This document shows, in pieces, positions 15,847-31,373 of a DNA stretch of 64,000 nucleotides (its first letter is position 1; every line of letters starts with the position of its first letter). A program made the position numbers and the translations under genes. Origin of the DNA: Pseudoxanthomonas japonensis (GTDB lineage Bacteria; Pseudomonadota; Gammaproteobacteria; Xanthomonadales; Xanthomonadaceae). The DNA is taken from NCBI RefSeq assembly GCF_010093445.1, contig NZ_PDWW01000008.1, positions 1 to 64,000 on the forward strand, read 5' to 3'. Below the pieces are notes generated by a model, which saw nothing but the letters and a program-made list of their open reading frames with translations, searched no databases and had not been told where the DNA came from.

Positions 15847-16260
15847 TCACCAGGCCGGAGGACGGATCGCCCCTGCGGTGCGCGCGCCCAGCCAGACCAG
15901 CAGAAGGCCCAGTACCAGCGTCACGGCAAGATAGCCGAGGGCGGCAACCTGCCGCTCCGACCGCGCCAACATCAGGCACTCGAGCATCAGCGCCGAATAG
16001 GTGGTCAGCGCACCCAGCACGCCGACGATGAGGAAGGCGCGCCAGTAAAGCGCCGAGGGTCCGCGTCCTTCGAGCCAGAGGGCGAGGAAGCCGACGGCGA
16101 ACGAACCGATCATGTTCACCGCGAACGTGCCCCACGGAAATCCGCTGCCCAGCTGCCGCAGCAGCAGGCCGCCCAGCCAGAACCGTGCCGCAGCCCCTAA
16201 CGCGCCGCCCGCCATCACCAGCATCAGCTGTTGCCACCACGTCCAGGTCTGCACCGGCAT
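15847..16260 (-). CDS. crcB: CrcB fluoride channel
   Basis: This 137-residue four-helix membrane protein of the Fluc/CrcB family exports fluoride passively. Family blocks are visible: GGALGAAARFWLG, WGTFAVNMIGSF and GALTTYSALMLE. The gene follows rarA by 22 bases on the same strand and is probably co-transcribed with it. The gap is too short for a fluoride riboswitch and none is seen. Length is typical. Confidence 0.95.
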   Translation of the reverse strand: MPVQTWTWWQQLMLVMAGGALGAAARFWLGGLLLRQLGSGFPWGTFAVNMIGSFAVGFLALWLEGRGPSALYWRAFLIVGVLGALTTYSALMLECLMLARSERQVAALGYLAVTLVLGLLLVWLGARTAGAIRPPAW

Positions 16261-16282
16261 GCGTCGTATCCCGTCGAAAGGC

Positions 16283-17650
16283 TCAGTCGCCGTGACCGGC
16301 CTGCTTGCGCGCCAGCCTGCGCGCCTCGCGCAGCCTGTCGAGTTTTTCCTTCAGCTTGATTTCCAGCCCACGATCGACCGGCGCGTAGTACACACGCTCG
16401 CCCATCGCCTCCGGGAACGCGGTCTGGTCCAGCGCGATGCCGCCCTCCGCATCGTGGTCGTACTGGTAGCCGGTGCCGTAGCCCAGCGACTTCATCAACT
16501 TGGTCGGTGCGTTGCGCAGATGCATCGGCACATCCTGCGTGCCGTACTCGCGTACGTCCGCCTTGGCGGCATTGAAGGCCATGTAACCCGCGTTGGACTT
16601 GGCGGTGCTCGCCAGGTAGATCACCAACTGCGCCAGCGCCAGGTCGCCCTCCGGGCTGCCGAGGCGGTCGTAGGTGTCCCAGGCATCGATTGCCATCTGC
16701 AGGGCGCGCGGATCGGCCAGGCCGATGTCCTCCACCGCCATCCGCGTCATCCGCCGTGCGAGATAGGCCGGGTCGCAGCCGCCATCCAGCATGCGCGCGA
16801 GCCAGTACACGGCGCCGTCGGGATTGGAGCTGCGCACCGACTTGTGCAGGGCCGAGATCTGGTCGTAGAACTGTTCGCCGCCCTTGTCGAAGCGGCGCGT
16901 GCGGTCCGCCAGCACCTGCGCCAGCGTCTGCGGCGTGATGCGGCCACCTTCGTCGGCCGCCAGTTCCGCCGCGATTTCCAGCAACGTCAGCCCGCGACGC
17001 ACATCGCCGTCGGCGGCGGTGGCGATTTCCAGCAGTGCTTCGTCATCGACCGTCACCGCCAGATCGCCGAGTCCACGCTCGGCATCCGATAGCGCCAGCC
17101 GCAATGCATGCCGGATATCGTCCGGCGACACCGCTTCCATCACGTGCACGCGACAGCGCGACAGCAACGCGGAGTTGAGCTCGAACGATGGGTTTTCGGT
17201 CGTCGCGCCGACGAAGATGATCGTCCCGCGTTCGATATGCGGCAGGAAGGCATCCTGCTGCGCCTTGTTGAAACGGTGCACCTCGTCGACGAACAGCACC
17301 GTGCGGCGACCACCTGCGAACCGCTGCGCGGCCTCGGCCAGCACCTGGCGCACCTCGGGCAGGCCGGACAGCACGGCCGAGATCGCCTTGAATTCGGCAT
17401 CGGCATAGCGCGCCAGCAGCAGCGAGAGCGTGGTCTTGCCGCACCCCGGCGGACCCCACAGGATCATCGAATGTACGTGGCCGGATTCCACCGCGCGCCG
17501 CAGCGCGCTGCCCGGCGCCAGCAGGCGCCGTTGCCCGACCATCTCGTCCAGGGTGCGCGGCCGCATGCGCTCGGCCAACGGCCGCAGAGCGTCGGTGTCC
17601 ATGCTCAGCAGGTCGACCTGCGGTTCAAGAGGGGTACGTGTCCTGGCCAC
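16283..17650 (-). CDS. rarA: RarA (MgsA), replication-associated AAA+ ATPase
   Basis: This 455-residue clamp-loader-like ATPase acts at stalled or gapped forks. Walker A is GPPGCGKT at 66-73, Walker B is LFVDEVHRF, and sensor GATTENPSFELN is present. The C-terminal tetramerisation and lid region contains SDPEGDLALAQ-like sequence and ends in a basic helix. It lies 48 bases downstream of lolA on the same strand, matching the lolA-rarA order found in many gammaproteobacteria. Confidence 0.96.
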   Translation of the reverse strand: MARTRTPLEPQVDLLSMDTDALRPLAERMRPRTLDEMVGQRRLLAPGSALRRAVESGHVHSMILWGPPGCGKTTLSLLLARYADAEFKAISAVLSGLPEVRQVLAEAAQRFAGGRRTVLFVDEVHRFNKAQQDAFLPHIERGTIIFVGATTENPSFELNSALLSRCRVHVMEAVSPDDIRHALRLALSDAERGLGDLAVTVDDEALLEIATAADGDVRRGLTLLEIAAELAADEGGRITPQTLAQVLADRTRRFDKGGEQFYDQISALHKSVRSSNPDGAVYWLARMLDGGCDPAYLARRMTRMAVEDIGLADPRALQMAIDAWDTYDRLGSPEGDLALAQLVIYLASTAKSNAGYMAFNAAKADVREYGTQDVPMHLRNAPTKLMKSLGYGTGYQYDHDAEGGIALDQTAFPEAMGERVYYAPVDRGLEIKLKEKLDRLREARRLARKQAGHGD

Positions 17651-17698
17651 GCTTCATTGTAACGTCGCGGCCCTTCGGGTCCCGCCCCCGCTTACCGG

Positions 17699-18322
17699 TC
17701 AGGGACCGCCGACGACATCCACGCCCTTCGCGGGCGCGTACTTGAAGGTGCCGCCAGCGAACGCCGGGTTGCGCTTCCAGCCGCTGAAGCTGATTTCGGT
17801 ACGCTGACCGACGGCGTCCTTCACTTCCATCTTCACCAGCGTGCCGCCCGAGAAGGCGAGCCGCGCGGTCTGGAAGCTGGCATCGCCTTCCTGCTTCGGC
17901 GTCAGGGTGAGCCACTGCACGCCACCCTGCCCCGCCGCTTCAGCCACCTTGAACTGCTGGTCCAGCTTGCCCGGATCGATCAGGGCCGCGAGCGGGCTGT
18001 TCTCTTCTTCGATGCCCTGCTCGCGAACGGTGGCCTGCTGCAGGTCCGGGTCGTATACCCACACCTGCTTGCCGTCGGCGACGATCAACTGCTCGTACGG
18101 CTTGTTGTACTCCCAGCGGAACAGGCGCGGCGCCGACAACGCAACGCGACCGTTCGAGGTCTCCTTGAGCTTGCCGCCACCGTCGTAGACCTTCTGGGTG
18201 AACTGGCCATCCAGCCCCTTCAGGCCGGTGGTGAAGGTCTTCAGTTCGTCACGCGCACCGGCAAAGGCGCTGGTGGCGAGCAAGGCGATGGCGAGGACGG
18301 CGTAGCGTGCGGTGCGGAGCAT
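17699..18322 (-). CDS. lolA: LolA, periplasmic lipoprotein carrier
   Basis: This 207-residue protein has a signal peptide (about 1-21, ending AFA) and the LolA fold. It carries lipoproteins from LolCDE across the periplasm to LolB. Diagnostic pieces include GLDGQFTQ, RLFRWEYNKPYEQLIVADGKQ-type sequence and WVYDPDLQQ. It lies between ftsK and rarA on the same strand, with a REP hairpin in the gap to ftsK. Confidence 0.95.
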   Translation of the reverse strand: MLRTARYAVLAIALLATSAFAGARDELKTFTTGLKGLDGQFTQKVYDGGGKLKETSNGRVALSAPRLFRWEYNKPYEQLIVADGKQVWVYDPDLQQATVREQGIEEENSPLAALIDPGKLDQQFKVAEAAGQGGVQWLTLTPKQEGDASFQTARLAFSGGTLVKMEVKDAVGQRTEISFSGWKRNPAFAGGTFKYAPAKGVDVVGGP

Positions 18323-18397
18323 GGTGCGTTCCGGAGGAAGGACGTTGGGCGGAGTGTGGCCGGGCGAAACTGAACGGGGGGTGGGCGTCCGCCGCTT

Positions 18398-18462
18398 GTG
18401 GGAGCGACGTCATCCGCGATTGAGTCCCGACGACGTGCCATCGCGACTGACGTCGCTCCCAC
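18398..18462. repeat. REP-type inverted pair (GTGGGAGCGACG family)
   Basis: GTGGGAGCGACGTCA at 18398-18412 is matched by its exact reverse complement at 18448-18462. The pairing continues imperfectly inwards over about 8 more bases, leaving a loop of about 20. It has the GTGGGAGCGACG core of xanthomonad REP elements. It sits in the ftsK-lolA gap. A second copy lies at 50803-50863. No REP-associated transposase is in the window. Confidence 0.85.
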
Positions 18463-18484
18463 GACCAGCCTCCCCTGCGCCGGA

Positions 18485-20848
<2,364 letters not shown>

Positions 20849-20886
20849 CTTTGGACCAGACCTTAGGAAATTTCTGTTAGTGATTG

Positions 20887-20915
20887 ATAGTAAACGAATC
20901 GTGTGCGCCGCAACA
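20887..20915 (-). promoter_or_regulatory. Candidate ftsK promoter
   Basis: On the minus strand, TACTAT (20892-20887) resembles a -10 element and TTGCGG precedes it with a 15-base spacer, shorter than the usual 16-18. The transcript would start about 32 bases before the ftsK ATG. Weak evidence. Confidence 0.3.
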
Positions 20916-20960
20916 GCAGGACCTTTGGGCCAGGGCCAACGATTGGCGGACGCCGGATAG

Positions 20961-22091
<1,131 letters not shown>

Positions 22092-22115
22092 CCCGGAGGC
22101 AGGCATCCGCCTGGG

Positions 22116-23003
22116 ATGGACAAGCTGCTGATCAAGCACTGCCTGTTCTACGGGAGTTGGCTGGTCTGGCCGTTCATCGCATGGCTGGTCTGGCGGCTGC
22201 GGAAGCGCCGTGGCCGCACGCTGGTCGTCCTTCTGCTGGCCGGCTGCCTGTTGTTCGCGTGGGCACGGTTTGTCGAACCGCAGCGCATCCGGGTGCAGGA
22301 GACCGTGCTGGCCGGCACCGGTGCGCAGGCGCGGCTGGTACTGATCAGTGACATCCATCTGGGTGTGTACAAGGACTCGGCCTATCTGCAGCGGCTGGTT
22401 GAGAGGATCAATGCGCTGCAGGCCGACGCCGTGGTGATCGCGGGCGACTTCACCTACGAACCCCAGGGGCATTCGCTTGCCCGGCTGTTCGCCCCGTTGT
22501 CGGCGCTGCGCATGCCCGCCTACGCAGTGTTGGGGAACCATGACCAGCAGGCGCCCGGTCCCGATGTCGATGCCGAACTGCGGGCTGCATTGGCGAAGCA
22601 CGGTGTCCGCGTGATCGAAGGTGAGGTCGTCGCGGTGCGTGGATTCCGCCTCGCCGGCCTCGGCGACCGCTGGGCCGGTCGGGACGATCCGGGCGTCCTG
22701 ACGTCCAACCCTTCGTCGCTCCCCACCCTCGTGCTGACCCACAACCCGGACAGTGCGATCGACCTCGCCCCGGACATCGCGACGCTGGTGCTGGCGGGCC
22801 ATACGCATGGCGGCCAGATCCGCATTCCGTGGCTGTACCGCTACGCGATTCCCAGCCGGCATGGCTTCGATCGCGGCGAACAGTTCCTGGCGACGCCGCG
22901 CGGACCCGTGCGTGTCTACACCACGGTCGGTACGGGCGAAGTCGGCCTGCCCATGCGCTTGTTCAATCCCCCCACCGTCGACGTGCTGGACCTGCGTCCG
23001 TAG
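22116..23003 (+). CDS. Membrane-anchored metallophosphoesterase
   Basis: This 295-residue protein has two N-terminal membrane helices (about 10-30 and 36-52) and then a calcineurin-type phosphoesterase domain. The metal-site motifs are SDIHLGV, GDFTYE, GNHDQ and GHTHGGQI. It resembles YaeI/YkuE-type enzymes, which act on lipid or UDP-sugar phosphates at the membrane. The substrate cannot be told from sequence. It follows trxB by 24 bases and may be co-transcribed. Confidence 0.88.
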   Translation: MDKLLIKHCLFYGSWLVWPFIAWLVWRLRKRRGRTLVVLLLAGCLLFAWARFVEPQRIRVQETVLAGTGAQARLVLISDIHLGVYKDSAYLQRLVERINALQADAVVIAGDFTYEPQGHSLARLFAPLSALRMPAYAVLGNHDQQAPGPDVDAELRAALAKHGVRVIEGEVVAVRGFRLAGLGDRWAGRDDPGVLTSNPSSLPTLVLTHNPDSAIDLAPDIATLVLAGHTHGGQIRIPWLYRYAIPSRHGFDRGEQFLATPRGPVRVYTTVGTGEVGLPMRLFNPPTVDVLDLRP

Positions 23004-23014
23004 CATCGGTGCCG

Positions 23015-24139
23015 ATGGCCGTCCGCTTCCTTCCCTCGCTCGCCGACGTGCCCGCACCTGCCTGGGATGCACTGCACGACGGCCGCAATCCCTTCGTTTC
23101 GCACGCGTTTCTGCATGGGCTCGAGGTCCATGGCTGCCTGCGTGAAGACTGGGGGTGGACACCGCACCACGCCACGTTGTGGGAACGGGACCGTCTGCTG
23201 GCCGCAGCCCCTGGCTACCTGAAGGACAACTCGCACGGCGAGTTCGTGTTCGACCACGCATGGGCGCACGCGTACGCGCAGCACGGCCTCGACTACTACC
23301 CGAAATGGCTGGGCGCCGTGCCCTACTCCCCCGTCACCGGCCCGCGTCTGCTCGCACGCGATGACGCGGCGCGCGATGCCCTGCTTGTCGCGATACAGGA
23401 AGAGACCGGGCGGCTCGGCCTGTCATCCGCGCACGTCAATTTCCCCATGCCCGCCGAGGATGCCGTGTTTCCCGGTGCCTGGCTGCCGCGCATCGACGTG
23501 CAGTACCACTGGCGCAACCCGGGGCACTGGCACGACTTCGCCGGCTTTCTGGCCGACTTCGACCACAAGCACCGCAAGAACATCCGCCAGGAGCGCGCGA
23601 AGGTGCAGCGCGCCGGCGTGACCTTCCGTATCGTGCACGGCGACGAGGCCAGCGAGGCCGACCTGCAGGCCATGTTCGGCTTCTACCTGCAGACCTTCCA
23701 CGAGTACGGCAACCCGCCGGCACTGACGCTCGATTTCGTCCGGCACCTCGCACGCGCCATGCCGCGCAACCTGGTGATGTTCCTGGCGGACCACGATGGG
23801 CGAACCGTCGCTGGCGCTCTGTGCCTTCGCGGCTCCGACACGTTGTACGGTCGTTACTGGGGAGCCACGGCGAGCATTCCCGGCCTGCACTTCGAGACCT
23901 GCTACTACCAGGGCATCGACTACTGCCTGCGCGAGGGGCTGGCCGGGTTCGAGCCCGGCGCGCAGGGCGAGCACAAGATCGCGCGCGGCTTCCTGCCGAC
24001 CTTCGTGCACTCGCGGCATTGGATCGCCCATCCGGACTTCTCGGCGGCACTGGCCCGCTGGTGTGCGGAAGAGACCACGGCGGTGCGTCGCTATGCCCGC
24101 ACGCTGCACGCACATACTCCCTTCAAACACCGCGAGTGA
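23015..24139 (+). CDS. FemAB-like GNAT acyltransferase (DUF482 type)
   Basis: This 374-residue protein belongs to the group annotated as GNAT family or peptidogalycan biosysnthesis protein (PF04339 style). It shows HDFAGFLADFDHKHRKNIRQE in its middle and GALCLRGSDTLYGRYWG with LHFETCYYQGIDYC in the acyltransferase fold. It has no signal peptide and is presumably cytoplasmic. The start at 23015 is 11 bases after the phosphoesterase stop. The exact substrate of the family is not established. Confidence 0.8.
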   Translation: MAVRFLPSLADVPAPAWDALHDGRNPFVSHAFLHGLEVHGCLREDWGWTPHHATLWERDRLLAAAPGYLKDNSHGEFVFDHAWAHAYAQHGLDYYPKWLGAVPYSPVTGPRLLARDDAARDALLVAIQEETGRLGLSSAHVNFPMPAEDAVFPGAWLPRIDVQYHWRNPGHWHDFAGFLADFDHKHRKNIRQERAKVQRAGVTFRIVHGDEASEADLQAMFGFYLQTFHEYGNPPALTLDFVRHLARAMPRNLVMFLADHDGRTVAGALCLRGSDTLYGRYWGATASIPGLHFETCYYQGIDYCLREGLAGFEPGAQGEHKIARGFLPTFVHSRHWIAHPDFSAALARWCAEETTAVRRYARTLHAHTPFKHRE

Positions 24140-24181
24140 GTCCCGCGATCACGGTCGCAGGATGCCCCCTACAATCCCTGC

Positions 24182-24928
24182 ATGCGCCAGCGGCCATTCG
24201 TCCTCTCCACCGATCCCCATGCCCCCTTCCCGCCCGCCGACAGCGCGATGCGTGACCCGGACGGCTTGTTGGCCATCGGCGGCGATCTCTCCCAACCGCG
24301 CCTGCTCAATGCTTACCGGCATGGCATCTTCCCGTGGTTCTCGGCGGGACAGCCGCCGCTGTGGTGGTCGCCAGACCCTCGCATGGTGTTCCGCACGGAC
24401 AGCGTGCGCCTGTCATCGCGGTTCCGACGCGAGCTGAAGCGGAGCACCTGGCGGATCCGCGCGGATACCTGCTTCGAGAAGGTCATCACCGCCTGCGCGC
24501 AATCGCCGAGACCGCGCCAAGATGGCACGTGGATCACGTCAGGCATGCGGCAGGCCTACATCGACCTGCACAGGCAGGGACACGCGCACTCGGTGGAGGT
24601 TTTCGATGGCGACCACCTGGTCGGCGGCATCTATGGCGTGGCCATCGGCCGCATGTTCTTCGGCGAAAGCATGTTCAGCCATCGGTCCGGCGGCTCGAAA
24701 GTCGCGCTCGCCGCATTGGCCGCGCGCTTGTGCGAATGGAGCTGGCCGCTGATCGACGCGCAGGTCGAGAACGACCATCTGCACTCTCTCGGCGGTTGCC
24801 TAATGCCCCGACAGACCTTCCTGGAACAGATCGGCCGCCTCGTCGACCAGCCCTCCCCCGAAGGCGCCTGGACCCACCGGTTCGGAGTTCTCGCAGCCGC
24901 CTCGCTGTCGCAAGCCTCGGTGCCATAA
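24182..24928 (+). CDS. aat: Leucyl/phenylalanyl-tRNA-protein transferase
   Basis: This 248-residue enzyme adds Leu or Phe to proteins with N-terminal Arg or Lys, marking them for ClpS and ClpAP. Family blocks are visible: [39 protein letters not shown] and [18 protein letters not shown]. clpA and clpS lie about 1 kb to 3.5 kb downstream on the other strand, so the pathway is clustered. Confidence 0.97.
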   Translation: MRQRPFVLSTDPHAPFPPADSAMRDPDGLLAIGGDLSQPRLLNAYRHGIFPWFSAGQPPLWWSPDPRMVFRTDSVRLSSRFRRELKRSTWRIRADTCFEKVITACAQSPRPRQDGTWITSGMRQAYIDLHRQGHAHSVEVFDGDHLVGGIYGVAIGRMFFGESMFSHRSGGSKVALAALAARLCEWSWPLIDAQVENDHLHSLGGCLMPRQTFLEQIGRLVDQPSPEGAWTHRFGVLAAASLSQASVP

Positions 24929-24936
24929 CGGAATTT

Positions 24937-24965
24937 TTGCACCATGGGCGCGGCTGGCGTACAAT
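24937..24965 (+). promoter_or_regulatory. Sigma-70 promoter of infA
   Basis: TTGCAC at 24937-24942 and TACAAT at 24960-24965 are separated by exactly 17 bases, close to the consensus. Transcription would begin around 24972, about 42 bases before the infA ATG. Confidence 0.75.
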
Positions 24966-25013
24966 GCCCGGCTTCATGGCACCCGCCATTCTCGCGGCAC
25001 AGCACAGGCATAC

Positions 25014-25232
25014 ATGTCGAAAGACGATTCCATTGAATTCGAAGGCACCGTTGCCGAGACGCTGCCCAACACCATGTTCCGGGTCAAGCTGGAGAACGGG
25101 CACGAAATCATTGCCCACATCTCCGGCCGCATGCGCAAGAACTACATCCGCATCCTGACCGGCGACAAGGTGAAGGTCGAAATGACCCCGTACGACCTCA
25201 CCAAGGGTCGAATCACCTATCGCATGAAGTAA
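25014..25232 (+). CDS. infA: Translation initiation factor IF-1
   Basis: This 72-residue S1/OB-fold protein ([35 protein letters not shown]) binds the A site of the 30S subunit during initiation. It has its own promoter and an intrinsic terminator just downstream, so it is a single-gene unit. Sequence and length are standard. Confidence 0.98.
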   Translation: MSKDDSIEFEGTVAETLPNTMFRVKLENGHEIIAHISGRMRKNYIRILTGDKVKVEMTPYDLTKGRITYRMK

Positions 25233-25253
25233 TGCAGCTAAGGCATTGAAAGT

Positions 25254-25278
25254 AAAGCGGCCGATGGCCGCTTTTTTT
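25254..25278 (+). terminator. Rho-independent terminator of infA
   Basis: AAAGCGGCC (25254-25262) pairs with GGCCGCTTT (25266-25274) around a 3-base loop, and a T-run extends to 25278. It starts 21 bases after the infA stop. Confidence 0.92.
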
Positions 25279-25416
25279 CGTTTTTCCCTAGCCTTGGCGC
25301 CATGACCTCACGTTCAGGCGGACCGATCGTCATGGCCACCAACGGCAGATGCCCCGCCATCGCCCGGCTCCTAGAGTGCGCACGACCACTTCCGGTCGCC
25401 CTATCGATGGACCGCC

Positions 25417-25782
25417 ATGAACGCACGACACGCAGCGCTCTCCCTACTGTTCTGCCTTTGCCTGAGTCCGGCACTCGCCTCGGCCCAGGAACCCGTGACG
25501 GAATGTGTCAGCCTGGGCGACGATCAGGAGATCGTCCGCGGCGGTGACGGAGAGGAAGTGTTCCTGCGCAACGGCGACGCGCACTACCGCCTGGGCTTCA
25601 GCCGCAACTGTGGCGCGGTACTGATGACGCGCACGATCACGATCAGCACCGACGATCAGGCCGACAGGTTGTGCCCGAGCGGCAGCAAAGTCCGCGCGCG
25701 CCAATCCACATGCCAGATTGCCACGGTCGAGACCATCACTTCAGACGATTTCGCCAAGCACAAGCAGCGGCATCGCCGCTGA
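25417..25782 (+). CDS. Small secreted protein (DUF6491-like)
   Basis: This 121-residue protein has a signal peptide (cleavage after LASA, about residue 23) and four cysteines in the mature part (ECVS, RNCGAV, RLCPSG, STCQIATVETI). The spacing and the C-terminal I..VETIT..DF pattern resemble DUF6491 proteins of xanthomonads, which are of unknown function. It is monocistronic between two terminators. Confidence 0.6.
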   Translation: MNARHAALSLLFCLCLSPALASAQEPVTECVSLGDDQEIVRGGDGEEVFLRNGDAHYRLGFSRNCGAVLMTRTITISTDDQADRLCPSGSKVRARQSTCQIATVETITSDDFAKHKQRHRR

Positions 25783-25805
25783 GCCTCGGCATGACGTGAT
25801 AACAG

Positions 25806-25828
25806 GGGCGGCCTGGAGCCGCCCTTTT
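25806..25828 (+). terminator. Rho-independent terminator
   Basis: GGGCGGC (25806-25812) pairs with GCCGCCC (25818-25824) around CTGGA, followed by TTTT. It ends the small secreted-protein gene, between it and the convergent clpA. Confidence 0.85.
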
Positions 25829-25849
25829 CGTAGCCGGTATTCTCTCGTA

Positions 25850-28129
<2,280 letters not shown>

Positions 28130-28279
28130 GGTTGCCTCCGGGGCCTATGCCGACAATATGCGGCTTGGCGGGCGGTTTTCCATCACCCTACCGGATTTCA
28201 GTGTTCAGGGATCGTTGACTTGCGTCGAGCTGATGACGCCCCCACACCGTAACCGGTCCGGCGTACCCGTGCCGGCCCC

Positions 28280-28600
28280 TCAGGACTTCTCCATCGTGCA
28301 CAGCAGGGGATGCTGGTTCATACGTGAAAACTCGTTGACCTGGGCCACCTTGGACTCGGCCACCTCGCGGCTGTACACGCCGCAGACGCCGCGGCCGCGG
28401 GTATGGACATGCAGCATCACCTGGGTCGCCTTCTCGAGGTCCATCGTGAAGAACTGCTGCAGGACGGTGACCACGAAATCCATCGGGGTGTAATCGTCGT
28501 TGAGCAGCAGGACCTGGTACAGGGGCGGCGGCGCGACCTCGGGCCGGCTGGTCTCCACCATCAGGCCGTGGTCGCGTTCGTTTTCGTTCTTGCGTGACAT
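28280..28600 (-). CDS. clpS: ClpS, N-degron adaptor of ClpAP
   Basis: This 106-residue adaptor has a flexible N-terminal tail (about 1-25) that enters ClpA. The folded core has the N-degron pocket motif [14 protein letters not shown], and the C-terminus has [19 protein letters not shown]. The ATG at 28600 gives the normal family length; the frame is open far upstream only as antisense to other genes. Its order with clpA, infA and aat matches E. coli. Confidence 0.96.
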   Translation of the reverse strand: MSRKNENERDHGLMVETSRPEVAPPPLYQVLLLNDDYTPMDFVVTVLQQFFTMDLEKATQVMLHVHTRGRGVCGVYSREVAESKVAQVNEFSRMNQHPLLCTMEKS

Positions 28601-28690
28601 GCCGTAATTATAGGCGCCAGCCGCCCTCGCCCGCATGGACGCCATGCGTGACCCCCGCCACAATGCACGCTCCGAACCCAAGAGCCGATC

Positions 28691-29170
28691 ATGAAGCCGA
28701 TCCTCCCCCGACTGTCTCCCGCCCTCCTGTGCGCCGCCGCCCTCGCCTTCCCGGCATTCGCCGCCGATGCGTCGGTGGAGGCGCGCCTGCAGGCCCGCGG
28801 CGTGCAGTTCGAGGTGGACGGGGACGGCGACTACAAGGTCACCTATTCGTACCAGCAGGAGAACCGTACCCAGCTGGTCTTCGTGTCCGGCCGCACCGAA
28901 CAGGTCAACGGCATCACGGTTCGCGAAGTCTTCTCGCCCGCCGGCCGCGTCGCCGCCGACCAGATCGACGGCGCCAAGGCGCTGGCGCTGCTCGCTGACA
29001 GCCGTAGCAAGAAGATCGGTGCCTGGGAGATGTCGGGCGACGTCCTCTATTTCGTCATCAAGCTGCCGGACAGCGTCGACGCCGCCGCGCTGGAAGCCGC
29101 GATGGATATCGCGTCGGAAACCGCGGACAACAAGGAGATCGAACTCTCCGGCGACAAGGACGAGCTGTAA
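28691..29170 (+). CDS. Secreted YbjN-like protein
   Basis: This 159-residue protein has a signal peptide (about 1-24, ending AFA). The mature domain has the alternation of YbjN-type proteins ([20 protein letters not shown], then [20 protein letters not shown] and a leucine/valine strand), which share a secretion-chaperone-like fold. Function unknown. Its TAA is immediately followed by the GTG of the Nudix gene, so the two are one transcript. Confidence 0.65.
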   Translation: MKPILPRLSPALLCAAALAFPAFAADASVEARLQARGVQFEVDGDGDYKVTYSYQQENRTQLVFVSGRTEQVNGITVREVFSPAGRVAADQIDGAKALALLADSRSKKIGAWEMSGDVLYFVIKLPDSVDAAALEAAMDIASETADNKEIELSGDKDEL

Positions 29171-29632
29171 GTGAGCTACCGCGAGGGACGCTTCTGGCAG
29201 CCTGACGTCACCGTGGCCACGGTCGTGGTGCGTGACGGCAGATTGCTGATGGTGGAGGAGCGTGCGCAGGGTCGCCTGGTCTTCAACCAGCCCGCCGGAC
29301 ACCTGGAGCCGGACGAAAGCCTGCTGGAGGCCGCCCTGCGCGAGACGCTGGAGGAAACCGGCTGGGAGGTCGCGCTCACCGCCTTCATCGGCGCCTACCA
29401 GTGGAAGGCCGAGACCGGTCGCCATTACCTGCGTTTCGCCTTCGCCGCCGAACCGGTACGCCACCTGCCGGAGCGCCCGCTCGACGATGGCATCGTGCAG
29501 GCGCTGTGGTTGACGCCGGCAGAACTGCAGGCGCAGTCCGGACGCCATCGCAGCCCGCTGGTATGGCAGGTCGTGCAGGACTATCTGTCCGGGCGCCGCC
29601 TGCCGCTGTCGACGCTGCAGCAGATCGGATGA
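29171..29632 (+). CDS. nudJ: Nudix hydrolase (NudJ-like)
   Basis: This 153-residue protein carries a complete Nudix box, [23 protein letters not shown] (G-x5-E-x7-REx2EExG). NudJ hydrolyses thiamine pyrophosphate precursors and nucleoside tri- or diphosphates. Placement next to mnmA and hflD is also seen in E. coli (nudJ-mnmA-hflD), which supports the symbol. GTG start at 29171. Confidence 0.88.
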   Translation: MSYREGRFWQPDVTVATVVVRDGRLLMVEERAQGRLVFNQPAGHLEPDESLLEAALRETLEETGWEVALTAFIGAYQWKAETGRHYLRFAFAAEPVRHLPERPLDDGIVQALWLTPAELQAQSGRHRSPLVWQVVQDYLSGRRLPLSTLQQIG

Positions 29633-30747
29633 GTGCGCCACGCGTCATCGTCGGCGTCTCCGGGGGTGTGGATTCGTCCGTCGCCGCCCTGCAGCTGGTG
29701 CAGCAGGGCGAGCCGGTCGCGGGCCTCTTCATGCAGAACTGGGCCGATGACGGCAGCGGCGACTGCCGCGCCGAGGACGACCGCCGCGATGCCGTCGCAG
29801 TCTGCGGTCGCCTCGGCATCCCGTTCCACTTCCGCGACTTCTCCAGCGAGTACTGGCAGGGCGTGTTCGAGCACTTCCTTGCGGAGTACGCCGCCGGCCG
29901 CACGCCCAACCCCGATGTACTGTGCAACCGTGAAGTGAAGTTCAAGCACTTCCTCGATGCTGCCCGTGAACTGGGTGCCGAGAAGATCGCCACCGGCCAT
30001 TACGCGCGTGTCGACCGGCACGACGGCCGGTGGCGCCTGCTGCGCGGCGTGGACCGCGGCAAGGACCAGAGCTATTTCCTGCACCAGCTGGGACAGGCGC
30101 AGTTGTCGGCCACCCTGTTCCCGATCGGCGAACTGCAGAAGACCGCGCTGCGGCGCATCGCGCGCGAGGCCGGGCTGCAGACGCACGACAAGAAGGATTC
30201 CACCGGCATCTGCTTCATCGGCGAGCGCGACTTCCGCGAGTTCCTCGGGCGTTACCTGCCGGCGAAGAAAGGCGAGATGCGCGACCCGTCTGGCCAGGTG
30301 ATCGGCGAGCATCCCGGCGTGTTCTATTTCACCCTGGGCCAGCGCGAAGGCCTGCAGATCGGCGGTGTGCGCGGGCGTCCGCAGGCGCCGTGGTACGTCG
30401 TGGGCAAGGACGTGGCGGGCAACGTGCTGTACGTCGACCAGGACACGCAGAGTCCCCATCTGATGTCGACGCAACTGCGGACCGAAAGCGCCCACTGGAT
30501 CGCCGGCGACCCGCCCGCCGCACGCTTCACCTGCACGGCGCAGACGCGCTACCGCCAGCCCGATGAGGCGTGCGAGGTGCATGTCCTCGACGACGGCACG
30601 GTGTCCGTGCAGTTCCCGCACCCCCAGCGCGCCGTCACGCCAGGACAGTCGCTGGTCCTCTACGCTGGCGACGAATGCCTGGGGGGCGCCGTCATCGCGC
30701 GGACGAACGCCCCCCTCGAACTGAAACTCGCGGAGCAAGCAGCTTGA
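29629..30747 (+). CDS. mnmA: MnmA, tRNA-specific 2-thiouridylase
   Basis: This 372-residue enzyme adds sulfur to U34 of Lys, Glu and Gln tRNAs. The PP-loop is [10 protein letters not shown] near the N-terminus. The two catalytic cysteines are in VLCNREVKF and [10 protein letters not shown]. The ATG overlaps the nudJ stop by 4 bases (ATGA). The frame reads open upstream, but that part is a shadow of nudJ. Confidence 0.97.
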   Translation: MSAPRVIVGVSGGVDSSVAALQLVQQGEPVAGLFMQNWADDGSGDCRAEDDRRDAVAVCGRLGIPFHFRDFSSEYWQGVFEHFLAEYAAGRTPNPDVLCNREVKFKHFLDAARELGAEKIATGHYARVDRHDGRWRLLRGVDRGKDQSYFLHQLGQAQLSATLFPIGELQKTALRRIAREAGLQTHDKKDSTGICFIGERDFREFLGRYLPAKKGEMRDPSGQVIGEHPGVFYFTLGQREGLQIGGVRGRPQAPWYVVGKDVAGNVLYVDQDTQSPHLMSTQLRTESAHWIAGDPPAARFTCTAQTRYRQPDEACEVHVLDDGTVSVQFPHPQRAVTPGQSLVLYAGDECLGGAVIARTNAPLELKLAEQAA

Positions 30748-31355
30748 GCAACCGATATTCCGACCGCGTGCTGGCCCTCGCCGGGCTGGCGCAGGCCCTC
30801 CACCAGGTCCGCCGCATCGCGGAGACCGGCCAGTCCGAAGGCGCGGCCGTGCAGGCATCGCTGGACAGCGTGTTCCGCATCGACGCGGCCACGCCCTTGG
30901 CCGTGTACGGTCGCGTGGGCGATGTCGCTCCCGGCCTGCGCGTGTTGCGAGGCTATCTTGCGAAGGAAGCCCAGGACGGCGGCCTGTCGCGGCTGGCGAT
31001 GGCCGTGCTGCAACTCGAGCGCCGCTTCGTGCGCGAAGAGAACACCGTGCATGCGGTCACCCGCGGGTTGACCGAGATCGCGCCGCGTGCCGAGCAACAA
31101 GGCAGTACGCATCCCGATGTCGTGTCGGCACTGGGTGGCCTGTACGCCGACACGATCAGCCACCTGCGCCCGCGCGTGATGGTCCAGGGCAACCCCCACT
31201 ACCTCGGGCAGCCGGGGGTGGTCGCGGAAATCCGCGCGATCCTGCTCGCCGCCGTGCGCTCGGCGGTCCTGTGGCGCCAGATGGGCGGCACGATGTGGGA
31301 CTTCGTCTTCAGCAGGCGGCAGATGCTCGAGGCCGTGGACGGCTGGCTGGACTAG
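30744..31355 (+). CDS. hflD: HflD family protein (DUF489)
   Basis: This 203-residue helical protein starts at TTG 30744, inside the end of mnmA (TTGA overlap), and reads [22 protein letters not shown]. That is the expected N-terminus. In E. coli HflD controls lambda lysogenisation by binding CII; its general role is membrane-associated and poorly defined. In E. coli purB follows, whereas here a convergent acyltransferase gene does. Confidence 0.9.
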   Translation: MSNRYSDRVLALAGLAQALHQVRRIAETGQSEGAAVQASLDSVFRIDAATPLAVYGRVGDVAPGLRVLRGYLAKEAQDGGLSRLAMAVLQLERRFVREENTVHAVTRGLTEIAPRAEQQGSTHPDVVSALGGLYADTISHLRPRVMVQGNPHYLGQPGVVAEIRAILLAAVRSAVLWRQMGGTMWDFVFSRRQMLEAVDGWLD

Positions 31356-31373
31356 GCCGGTGACGCCGCCGCA

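Noticed and set aside
16261-16282. Possible fluoride riboswitch before crcB
   Set aside because: Only 22 bases separate rarA and crcB, too few for the riboswitch, and no matching motif is seen.
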